DNA from: Candidatus Omnitrophota bacterium
GTDB taxonomy: Bacteria; Omnitrophota; Gorgyraeia; Gygaellales; Profunditerraquicolaceae
Direction: 5' to 3'
NCBI GenBank assembly: GCA_028717985.1
Contig: JAQUMS010000081.1
Span: 1-6,282, forward strand
DNA: 6,282 nucleotides
The notes beneath the pieces are model-generated. The model was not told the DNA's origin. It saw only the letters and a list, made by a program, of their open reading frames with translations, and did not search any database. Below, piece by piece: positions 1-5,062 of the stretch; within the stretch, counting starts at the first letter, position 1, and each line of letters starts with the position of its first letter. The translations under genes and the position numbers were made by a program.

Positions 1-6
1 TTTAAT

Positions 7-33
7 AAAAAAACCAGGCTTTAGATAGCCTGG
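7..33 (-). terminator. Intrinsic terminator after the beta-propeller gene
   Basis: Read on the minus strand, a perfect 7-bp stem (CCAGGCT at 33-27 with AGCCTGG at 20-14) closes a 6-nt loop and is followed by seven T (13-7). It lies about 35 nt after the stop codon of the gene ending at 68, so transcription of that gene most likely ends here. A GGAGG (44-48) and an ATG (37-39) precede the hairpin, but the hairpin plus T-run is the simpler reading. Confidence 0.85.
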
Positions 34-67
34 CCGCATAGAACCTCCGTACTTTTGATACTAAACT

Positions 68-1495
68 CTATGTAGGGCACCGATTGATAAGCGCGGGGCA
101 CAAATGTTCCATGAGTTTTGACCGGACATCAATAGATGTTTGCGCGTCATTCCAGATAAGATCTCCCAAATCCCAGCTCACCGCAACGCTCCAGTTAAGA
201 TTACGGTATCGTGTTTCATCATCAGGGCCGACATAATGTTTTCCCGGACTCCCATTGCTCCCGTACGTACCCCAAACAGTATTCGATGTCGTCCGGTCTA
301 TATCTTTATCCATTCCCGCCGAGACCTTCGGCAAAAAAGCTCGTTTCGCGGCCTGTTTTCTCCAGGTTTTTATTTTTTCTATTTCAACTTCGGCATATTT
401 GATTGCCGCGTTCTGAACTTCACTGATTGTAACCTCTCCGCATCCTATATCCTGAGTTAACTTCTCTTGAATTAAACCGGTTGCTATTTTTTCCCTGCCC
501 CGGAAAATCCCCTTATCAGCGGCGGCAAATATAACCCGTTTATTATCCAGGACTATCTGCCTAACTCCCAAAGATTCCAACCCATCCGACACCTGTTCCC
601 ATCTGTAATCACAGAGGAAAAATATCCCCTTTCGGGTCGCGATATATACCACGCCATCCCTGCTCTCCGCAATGGAAAGAATATCCCGGTCCAGAAGTCC
701 TGTATCGGGAAACTGATTCCACGTGCTCCCCCGGTCTTCACTTATCAGAAGCCCTTTATTGGTCCCGGCTAAAATATGAGAAGGATTTTTCCGCCTGACA
801 ACAAGGCACCGGATTACAACTCCATCTGTTTCAGCATCGGAATTATCCGGACGTTCTTCTCCGTCAACAACAGCCTCGGTGTGACGGGAAGAAAAAACAC
901 TGAACCATGATTTCCCGTCATCCGAACTTTTAAAGATACCGGAATATGCGGCCGCGAAAATACCGCATTCCTGCTGGTCCTTCACGCACGCGATTGAAAC
1001 AACGGAAACATTCCCGATTTTAGACGTTTCTCTCTGCCAATGAACACCTTTATCGCGGCTTATAAACAAACCAGCCTCAGTCCCAAGAAAAAGAGCATGA
1101 GGACACGCCTCTATATAAAGACAATTGTTTTCCAGATAATTTTTTCCCTTAAAAATCCTGTGCCATATCTTTCCGCTGTCCGGGCTAAAAAACAAACCGT
1201 TCCCTGTCGCGGCATAAATTTTATGTGTATCGCCGAAGGAAAAATTCAAATGATTGACTTTCCTATTTCCCCCCTGAATTGATAAAACTCTCTGCCAATT
1301 CATTCCGGAATCCTCGGTTTTAAAAATTCCTTTTGAGCCGCCCCAAAAAATATTCTCCGGTTTATCCTCTTGTATGAGAACCGAGAAAACATCCGTAGTC
1401 CCCTGTCCTATATCATTCCATTCCATACCGGCGTATGCCCGGCACGCGCACACAACAAACCCAATAAACACATATACACCTTTTCGGATCCTCAT
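68..1495 (-). CDS. Secreted Asp-box (BNR/YCF48-like) beta-propeller with shortened TolC-like C-terminal domain
   Basis: A 475-aa exported protein of unknown function. The start at 1495 is chosen because GGGAGGGG lies just upstream (1498-1505) and the N-terminus is then a clean Sec signal: basic MRIRK, a hydrophobic core, and an AYA cleavage site near residue 22. An in-frame ATG at 1522 adds nine residues but lacks a well-placed ribosome site. Five Asp-box motifs (S/T-x-D-x-G-x-x-W) are visible near residues 59-67 (EDSGMNW), 104-111 (SPDSGKIW), 146-153 (SRDKGVHW), 190-197 (SSDDGKSW) and 252-259 (SEDRGSTW), typical of BNR/YCF48/sortilin-type propellers. From about residue 346 a second domain begins (EVQNAAIKYAEVE, then a WRKQA/LPKVS stretch, NWSVAVSWDLGDLIWNDAQT and SIDVRSKLM). 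I recognise this as a TolC-like outer-membrane segment seen at the end of such proteins. In relatives it continues with a helix of the VQLRDDI type. Here the similarity stops at SKLM (about position 110) and 13 unrelated residues follow, so the C-terminus is probably truncated. It is followed by a terminator; the 144-bp gap upstream shows no convincing promoter. Confidence 0.85.
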   Translation of the reverse strand: MRIRKGVYVFIGFVVCACRAYAGMEWNDIGQGTTDVFSVLIQEDKPENIFWGGSKGIFKTEDSGMNWQRVLSIQGGNRKVNHLNFSFGDTHKIYAATGNGLFFSPDSGKIWHRIFKGKNYLENNCLYIEACPHALFLGTEAGLFISRDKGVHWQRETSKIGNVSVVSIACVKDQQECGIFAAAYSGIFKSSDDGKSWFSVFSSRHTEAVVDGEERPDNSDAETDGVVIRCLVVRRKNPSHILAGTNKGLLISEDRGSTWNQFPDTGLLDRDILSIAESRDGVVYIATRKGIFFLCDYRWEQVSDGLESLGVRQIVLDNKRVIFAAADKGIFRGREKIATGLIQEKLTQDIGCGEVTISEVQNAAIKYAEVEIEKIKTWRKQAAKRAFLPKVSAGMDKDIDRTTSNTVWGTYGSNGSPGKHYVGPDDETRYRNLNWSVAVSWDLGDLIWNDAQTSIDVRSKLMEHLCPALINRCPT

Positions 1496-1666
1496 TTCCC
1501 CTCCCGCGATAGATTGTTTCATAGCGCGTGCCGATTCCCTTTTCCATAAAAGGCCGCCTACTATTAATAGACGTGGGAGGAACGAAAATCTTACAATAAT
1601 TTTTATTTTAAATGGCTAATGGTGGATTTATACTATTGCAGATATTCGATCTTGTAACGTGATGGA

Positions 1667-2603
1667 TTATTTTAAGGCATCTATCCGGTTGCGGGCTTCG
1701 TTAGCGCGTTCCATAAGGCGAAAAGGTGCGGACTGGATAAATTTCTGATATGCGTCGATCGCATCTTTTTTTTCACCGAGTTTTTCACATATTAATCCTT
1801 TATCGTAATAAACCAGGACATTCCCGGGATTCAATTCGATGACGGTATTTAAGTCAGCAAGGGCCTCTTGATACTTATGCAGATACCCGTAGGCGATTGC
1901 CCTGCTGTGGTACGCGGCGGAATATTTTGAATAAAGCGCTATCGCCTTTGAAAAATCACGGACCGCGTTTTCATATTCACCGTTCTTGGAATAGAAAATA
2001 CCCCGGTTAAAACCCTTCGGGGTAACGGGGATTTAGTTCCAACGCCTTGTTAAAATCAGCCAAAGCTTCCGGAACCATTCCTTTTATACCGTAAATTCCC
2101 GCCCTGTTCAAATACGCTTTGGGATAGGAAGGATTACAGCGTATAGACTGATTGAAATCCGCAAGCGCCTTATCGTCCACGCCTTTTATAAAGTATACCG
2201 ATCCTCTCGCGTTATAGGTGACATAATATTCCGGATCCAACTTGACCGCAGCAGTAAACTCATCTATGGCCTTATTTAATTCACCTTTATTCGCCCAATC
2301 AGTAGCTTTGAATATATGTATCCCAGTTTCATTTTTTATTTTATGGGCACGGACATCCTTTACTATCACAAGGCCGGCTTTCAAAGGGGTAACAAACGGA
2401 TTATCGGATTCTAAACCTTTTTGGAATTCTTTTTCCGCCTTCTCAAACCTTCCCTGCAAGGCGAAAATTATACCCGCGTTATAATGTTCGCGATCCGAAT
2501 CCTGGGCGTACGCGGAAGGGAACCGTACGGCTGAAAAGCATAAACAAAAGATAGTTATCCCTTTCCAAAAAATCAATCTGAAGGATTTTAAATTGGGGCT
2601 CAT
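1667..2603 (-). pseudogene. Secreted TPR-repeat protein, broken by a frameshift near 2008
   Basis: The upstream part (ATG at 2603, stop at 2007-2009) encodes 198 aa: a Sec signal peptide (MSPNLK, hydrophobic stretch, SAYA|QD near residue 33), a first TPR-like helix pair (REHYNAGIIFALQGRFEKA), then a run of TPRs. A further 113 codons of TPR sequence follow in another frame, from NRGIFYSKNG at 2008 to the stop at 1667-1669. Repeats on both sides are exactly 34 residues and start DPEYY, NPSYP, NPRYP, YSKYS and NPGNV. The frame is lost inside the NPRYP repeat. Losing two bases (TATA shortened to TA, about 2007-2009) would restore EGF-Y-NRG and an exact 34-residue repeat, giving a 312-aa protein; a single extra T also restores the frame but leaves 33 residues. 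The start overlaps the stop of the upstream small ORF (ATGA), suggesting translational coupling, since no ribosome site is visible. TPRs mediate protein-protein contacts, so this was probably a periplasmic scaffold. A sequencing or assembly error could also explain the break. Confidence 0.8.
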
Positions 2604-2824
2604 ATTTTTTCGGAAATAAGAATAGGGCAATGCTGTTTAAGAAAAGGATCCTGGGAACAGGTAATAGCATTAATACAACTTTCGGACTGTTTCTCGGACG
2701 TTAATATGACTTGTTTCATATCATCGACAATGTGCAGCCATTCGACTTCAATACATTCCTGTCCTATAAACGGACTGCCTGTAATATTACACGCTATGTT
2801 TTCGTATTCCAGTTTTGAACTCAT
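2600..2824 (-). CDS. Small Cys-rich hypothetical protein coupled to the TPR gene
   Basis: An unrecognised 74-aa ORF starting MSSKLEYENIACN, with cysteines spaced along it (IACN, QECIE, ESCIN, ITCSQ, QHCPI). It has no signal peptide or membrane segment. Its TGA overlaps the ATG of the TPR gene (ATGA at 2603-2600), the main argument that it is real. The start is uncertain: the ATG at 2824 has only a weak ribosome site. The frame stays open to a TTG at 2896, and that extension would add a CRLC motif, which with the later cysteines could form a metal site. Coding status rests on gene overlap and composition only. Confidence 0.45.
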   Translation of the reverse strand: MSSKLEYENIACNITGSPFIGQECIEVEWLHIVDDMKQVILTSEKQSESCINAITCSQDPFLKQHCPILISEKI

Positions 2825-2909
2825 ACTACCACACAGTCGGCAAACCAAAGCCGGCCATAAAATTTCCGGAGCTACGTGCCCCGTTCCGGTCGGCAAGAAT
2901 TAAAAACTC

Positions 2910-2934
2910 GTAAACCTCACACTACGTAGTTTAC
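2910..2934. repeat. Palindrome inside an inverted repeat upstream of the small Cys-rich ORF
   Basis: ACTACGTAGT (2921-2930) is a perfect 10-bp palindrome. It overlaps the right arm of a 6-bp inverted repeat, GTAAAC (2910-2915) and GTTTAC (2929-2934). It lies about 90 bp upstream of the ATG at 2824. On the minus strand a weak promoter-like pair lies next to it (TTGCTA, 17 bp, TAAACT), which would place the palindrome at the start of transcription. This is compatible with an operator but short enough to be chance. Confidence 0.3.
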
Positions 2935-3008
2935 TGCGAAAAATAAATTTTAGCAATTATTTTATACCACGAAACATTTGAGTACAGGGGAAGGAAGAAC
3001 AAACCGGC

Positions 3009-3194
3009 TTAAAAGAAAACTCCGGGAGGAGGCATAGGCATCTGGCTGGCTGTATTTATAGCCGCGCCTGCAAGACTATTCACCAAATTAAACGTACCGC
3101 TCACTAATGTGCCGGCAATATCAAAAATAGCGCATCCGTCCAAAAAACAACAGGAGACCATGATAACACTTAAAAGTAACAGTTTTTTCGCCAT
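3009..3194 (-). CDS. Small lipoprotein with Pro-rich tail
   Basis: A 61-aa predicted lipoprotein. Residues 1-20 form a signal peptide (MAKK, then a Leu/Ile/Val-rich core) ending in a lipobox LDG|C with the lipidated Cys at 21. Asp at -2 is less usual, and two more Cys precede it (15-16). Ala follows the Cys, which under the Lol rule known from E. coli favours the outer membrane. The mature part is about 40 residues: a hydrophobic/Gly-rich segment (FDIAGTLVSGTFNLVNSLAG) and a tail MPMPPPGVFF. I recall similar tiny lipoproteins ending in PPPG-F in Omnitrophota-like genomes, but know of no function. No ribosome site is visible before the ATG. It lies just beyond the csp terminator, so it needs its own promoter or read-through; I could not identify a convincing promoter. 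Confidence 0.75.
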   Translation of the reverse strand: MAKKLLLLSVIMVSCCFLDGCAIFDIAGTLVSGTFNLVNSLAGAAINTASQMPMPPPGVFF

Positions 3195-3248
3195 CGGTTA
3201 ATTTAAATTTCTTTAAAAAAATACCGCGGGTACGCAACTTTTTGATTC

Positions 3249-3278
3249 AAAAAAGGCCCGGCTGGAAAGCCGGGCCTT
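3249..3278 (-). terminator. Intrinsic terminator of the cold-shock gene
   Basis: On the minus strand, a perfect 11-bp GC-rich stem (AAGGCCCGGCT at 3278-3268 with AGCCGGGCCTT at 3263-3253) closes a TTCC tetraloop and runs into six T (3254-3249). It begins 11 nt after the csp stop codon. Confidence 0.95.
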
Positions 3279-3289
3279 CGTTATGTCGC

Positions 3290-3490
3290 TTATACTTTCG
3301 TTACTTTTGTGGCTTGTTCACCTTTAGGGCCTTGTTCAATTTCAAAATCAACTTCCTGCCCTTCTTCTAAAGTTTTATAGCCGTCACCCTGAATCGCGCT
3401 GAAATGAACAAACACGTCTTTTCCTGATTCAGGAGTAATGAATCCATAACCCTTCTGATTGCTGAACCATTTTACTTTACCTCGTGCCAT
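3290..3490 (-). CDS. Cold-shock protein (CspA family)
   Basis: A 66-aa single cold-shock domain, the full normal length for the family. Both RNA-binding motifs are intact: RNP1 KGYGFI at residues 13-18 and RNP2 VFVHF at 26-30, with the conserved start GKVKWF and the family-typical end GEQATKV. Csp proteins bind single-stranded RNA/DNA in the cytoplasm and melt RNA structure, acting as chaperones in cold shock or growth transitions. The ribosome site AAGGAGG (3501-3507) is strong but lies 10 nt from the ATG. The gene is monocistronic: its own promoter at 3742-3770, a leader of about 245 nt, and a terminator right after the stop. The long structured leader suggests post-transcriptional control, as known for E. 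coli cspA. Family assignment is near certain; which Csp paralogue it is cannot be told. Confidence 0.97.
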   Translation of the reverse strand: MARGKVKWFSNQKGYGFITPESGKDVFVHFSAIQGDGYKTLEEGQEVDFEIEQGPKGEQATKVTKV

Positions 3491-3575
3491 TACTCACTAT
3501 CCTCCTTTCTTCAAAAGATTTAGTCCTTTCCTTAGAAAATGTAGGAAGAACTACCCTTCTGGGTTAGTCCCCTCC

Positions 3576-3628
3576 CTGAAATATAGAGGAAAGGCTATCC
3601 TTAAGAATCAGTTTTCCTCATATATCAG
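3576..3628 (-). promoter_or_regulatory. Imperfect stem-loop in the csp leader
   Basis: The arms at 3613-3628 and 3576-3592 can pair over about 15 bp: CTGA/TCAG at the base, an AT-rich middle with one mismatch and one bulged base, and GAGGAAA/TTTCCTC at the top, with a 20-nt loop. The loop strand carries CCTT, and the TTTCCTC arm is partly complementary to the purine-rich stretch before the csp ribosome site, so alternative pairings are possible. Confidence 0.55.
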
Positions 3629-3666
3629 AAAAAACTGTCCTTGTAGGAATCAGTAAATAATGGCAG

Positions 3667-3707
3667 AAAAAAACTGCAAGGTGAGTCCTTCTTCTTCCTT
3701 GCAGTTT
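3667..3707 (-). terminator. Intrinsic terminator within the csp leader (attenuator-like)
   Basis: On the minus strand, a perfect 11-bp stem (AAACTGCAAGG at 3707-3697 with CCTTGCAGTTT at 3681-3671) closes a 15-nt loop and ends in seven T (3673-3667, three of them inside the stem). It begins about 30 nt after the inferred transcription start and about 170 nt before the csp ATG. Transcripts from the promoter at 3742-3770 must either stop here, giving an RNA of about 70 nt, or read through into csp. Confidence 0.75.
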
Positions 3708-3735
3708 AAGAATTTCTACTCCCTTATTTACCACG

Positions 3736-3759
3736 CCCATAATAGTATACTATTATGGG
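3736..3759. repeat. 24-bp perfect palindrome over the csp promoter -10
   Basis: The half-site CCCATAATAGTA (3736-3747) is followed directly by its exact reverse complement (3748-3759), with no spacer. It covers the -10 box of the csp promoter and most of the spacer, so it is placed like an operator. Because the palindrome duplicates the -10, a TACTAT is also present on the plus strand, but no matching -35 box is seen there. Confidence 0.8.
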
Positions 3760-3770
3760 GAATTTGTCAA
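3742..3770 (-). promoter_or_regulatory. sigma70-type promoter of the csp gene
   Basis: On the minus strand, a consensus TTGACA (3770-3765) is followed after 17 bp by TACTAT (3747-3742), a near-ideal vegetative promoter. Upstream (about 3771-3810) the DNA is rich in A/T with two T-runs on the minus strand, as in an UP element. The expected start is near 3735. Confidence 0.85.
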
Positions 3771-3855
3771 CTGAATATTATCAAAAAAATCACACAAAAA
3801 ACCCTAATTATTGGCTTCATTACATTCGTATTCCCGAGACAACATTGCCGTAAAA

Positions 3856-4245
3856 TTAGTGGTATTTATGTCCATTCTCTACTACGCGCAATACAATAGG
3901 AACCGGCTTTAATTCAGTATGGCCGAGCGCTACCCCTATCTTGTACTTCCCGAATCCAAAATTTTCCGACCAAACAACACGTCCTTGAACGGCAACTTTT
4001 TCACCGCTTCCCGGAGCCAAAACAAACATATTCACGCGCGATCCGCAGGACAATTCTTCGTTTGTTATCAAACCAAGACCTTTAGCGGAAATGTTAAAGC
4101 TTTCAGCGAGCATATGCTGATTTTTACTGACGCATTTAACCAAAACACTTACCGGGAACCTCGTACAGACCCTTCTCTCGTTCCATCCCAAGGAATTGAA
4201 GCTTGATCGTGCTACAGGCTTTTTAGGTTTTAAAATGCTATGCAT
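3856..4245 (-). CDS. PilZ-domain c-di-GMP-binding protein (first paralogue)
   Basis: A 129-aa single-domain PilZ protein, cytoplasmic, with no signal peptide or membrane segment. Both c-di-GMP-binding motifs are intact: RxxxR at residues 25-29 (RVCTR) and N/DxSxxG at 51-56 (NISAKG), followed by the usual GLGL strand and a VxGxVVWS strand near 86-93. PilZ proteins sense the second messenger c-di-GMP and act on motility, adhesion or polysaccharide export; the partner is unknown here. The start at 4245 is supported by AGGAAGGG (4253-4260) seven nt upstream. The frame stays open to 4425 but the extension looks non-coding. A 7-bp inverted repeat (4265-4286) lies just upstream of the ribosome site. 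The closest relative in the window is the PilZ gene at 4559-4912, with the same layout and shared stretches ERRxxTRFPV, GLGLI and VVWS. There is no clear terminator between this gene and the csp promoter. Confidence 0.9.
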   Translation of the reverse strand: MHSILKPKKPVARSSFNSLGWNERRVCTRFPVSVLVKCVSKNQHMLAESFNISAKGLGLITNEELSCGSRVNMFVLAPGSGEKVAVQGRVVWSENFGFGKYKIGVALGHTELKPVPIVLRVVENGHKYH

Positions 4246-4411
4246 AGTGGCACCCTTCCTGTATTCCGCTGATTTCACCCAGCGGAGATCGGCTTTCATT
4301 CCAACTGCCCAGGGTATTCCGATCAGACTAATTCCCCTGTTCAGTATCCCCCCCCAATATTCACCTGTTTCACGTTTATGGCCCACTCTACAGTATATAC
4401 TCCGTTTTCGC

Positions 4412-4431
4412 ATTCTTTTGCGCAAAAGAAT
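4412..4431. repeat. 20-bp perfect palindrome upstream of the first PilZ gene
   Basis: ATTCTTTTGC (4412-4421) is followed directly by its exact reverse complement (4422-4431). It lies about 167 bp upstream of the PilZ ATG at 4245 and about 15 bp upstream of a TATACT sequence on the minus strand. It could be a dimeric-regulator site; it has no T-run to act as a terminator. Confidence 0.65.
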
Positions 4432-4512
4432 TACGTTGAGCGGAAATATATTCCCGGAGAGCTATGCCTATACGTTCTATCCCGAGAACGCACACGCTGT
4501 GGTGAATACTAT

Positions 4513-4539
4513 GACGGTCTTTTGGGGGGACCTGAGATG
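4513..4539. repeat. G-rich repeat motif, copy A
   Basis: The plus strand reads GACGGT, TTTT, six G, ACC, TGAGATG. It matches copy B (4966-4993) at most positions with small gaps. It sits about 20 nt beyond the stop codon of the PilZ gene ending at 4559, and upstream of the other PilZ gene. Confidence 0.45.
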
Positions 4540-4558
4540 TTGTCTAAAGAACAATAAA

Positions 4559-4912
4559 TTACTGATATTTCTTTCTGAATTCTATAGTCCTCAACGCGAT
4601 TGAAACAGGCTTAATTTCAAAATTCCGGGAAAATATAACTCCCAAACGGTACATCCCGGGTTCAACGCTTTTTGACCACACCACTTCTCCGTGAACAGGA
4701 ACCTGTTCTCCGTTATCAGGCATAGTCAAAAACAAATCCACATCCGTTCCAACGGGCACATCCTGCTTACTGATCAACCCGAGCCCATGAGCACAAATAT
4801 CAGACGTTTCCGAAACTATTTGCGTATAGGCAGTATTTTCAATACAGCTCACCAGCAAACCAACCGGGAACCGGGTGAATGACCTGCGTTCTTCCGAACG
4901 GAAATTATCCAT
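4559..4912 (-). CDS. PilZ-domain protein (second paralogue, altered binding motif)
   Basis: A 117-aa single-domain PilZ protein without signal peptide or membrane segment. RxxxR is present at residues 10-14 (RSFTR), but the second motif reads DICAHG at 38-43: the usual Ser of D/NxSxxG is Cys40. Asp38 and Gly43 are kept, so c-di-GMP binding may persist with altered affinity. The rest (HGLGLIS, VHGEVVWS near 73-80, YRLGVIF) fits the fold and parallels the paralogue at 3856-4245, indicating local duplication and divergence. The start at 4912 (MDNFRSEERR) places the motif as expected. Its ribosome site is weak (TTGAG); the frame runs back to a TTG at 5011, but that part looks non-coding. A poor promoter-like pair lies upstream (TTATTA at 4954-4959, 18 bp, TATATC at 4930-4935). 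Single-domain PilZ proteins act by binding partners, which are not identifiable here. Confidence 0.9.
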   Translation of the reverse strand: MDNFRSEERRSFTRFPVGLLVSCIENTAYTQIVSETSDICAHGLGLISKQDVPVGTDVDLFLTMPDNGEQVPVHGEVVWSKSVEPGMYRLGVIFSRNFEIKPVSIALRTIEFRKKYQ

Positions 4913-4965
4913 AGGCTCAAACAAACATAGATATAAAGTTAAACAAATGAGATTAATAACACATC

Positions 4966-4993
4966 GGCGGTATTCTTGGGGGACACCTTGATG
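4966..4993. repeat. G-rich repeat motif, copy B
   Basis: The plus strand reads GGCGGTATTC, TT, five G, ACACC, TTGATG. It overlaps the left arm of the long inverted repeat and lies just upstream of the second PilZ gene. It resembles copies A and C. Confidence 0.45.
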
Positions 4994-5032
4994 GGTAATT
5001 CTTACGAACAACCCTGTTAGAAAATCAATTCT

Positions 5033-5062
5033 AACGGTATTCCTTGGCGGTTAACCATTGAG
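5033..5062. repeat. G-rich repeat motif, copy C
   Basis: The plus strand reads AACGGTATTCCTTGGCGG, then TTAACC and ATTGAG. CGGTATTC, TTGG, ACC and TTGA are shared with copy B in the same order, about 70 bp away. It is the most diverged of the three copies. Confidence 0.35.

Larger units (their letters stand above)
3491..3735 (-). promoter_or_regulatory. Long structured 5' leader of the csp gene
   Basis: With a start point near 3735 (seven bases after the -10 box) the csp mRNA has a leader of about 245 nt. From 5' to 3' it holds an intrinsic terminator (3707-3667), a long imperfect hairpin (3628-3576), a smaller hairpin from ACTAACCC/GGGTAGT around 3569-3549, and the ribosome site (3507-3501). 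Blocks of the form ATTCYTA...AAGGA recur (about 3640-3655 and 3595-3611), and a related TTCCT/AGGAA pair occurs further down. No believable upstream ORF is present. Long leaders that refold with temperature are known for cspA in E. coli; that this one does so is inference. Confidence 0.6.
4246..4558. other. Repeat-rich intergenic region between the two PilZ genes
   Basis: These 313 bp hold no convincing gene; the frame upstream of the PilZ start at 4245 is open to 4425 but looks non-coding. The region holds inverted repeats at 4265-4286 (TCCGCTG/CAGCGGA, 8-nt loop), 4412-4431 (20-bp perfect palindrome), 4441-4456 (16-bp near-palindrome around AATATATT, one mismatched pair) and 4473-4490 (CGTTCT/AGAACG, 6-nt loop). 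It also holds a run of eight C at 4348-4355 and a copy of a G-rich motif at 4513-4539 that recurs upstream of the other PilZ gene. A TATACT lies near 4393-4398 on the minus strand but lacks a good -35. Confidence 0.6.

Noticed and set aside
1..39. Possible downstream ORF on the minus strand starting ATG at 37-39 after GGAGG
   Set aside because: The ATG is immediately followed by a textbook terminator hairpin and T-run, the spacing to GGAGG is short, and only 12 codons are visible.
2242..2484. Open frame on the plus strand within the TPR gene
   Set aside because: It is the opposite-strand shadow of a clearly coding TPR region and shows no recognisable features or ribosome site.
3660..3899. 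Open frame on the plus strand upstream of csp
   Set aside because: It covers the csp leader terminator, promoter and palindrome, has no ribosome site, and its translation looks random.
4246..4425. N-terminal extension of the first PilZ protein starting near 4425
   Set aside because: The ATG at 4245 has a strong ribosome site and gives a normal PilZ length; the extension is unlike any known domain and spans palindromes and a G-run.
4840..5011. N-terminal extension of the second PilZ protein from a TTG at 5011
   Set aside because: It lacks a ribosome site, runs through the inverted-repeat arm and G-rich motif, and the ATG at 4912 gives the expected domain.
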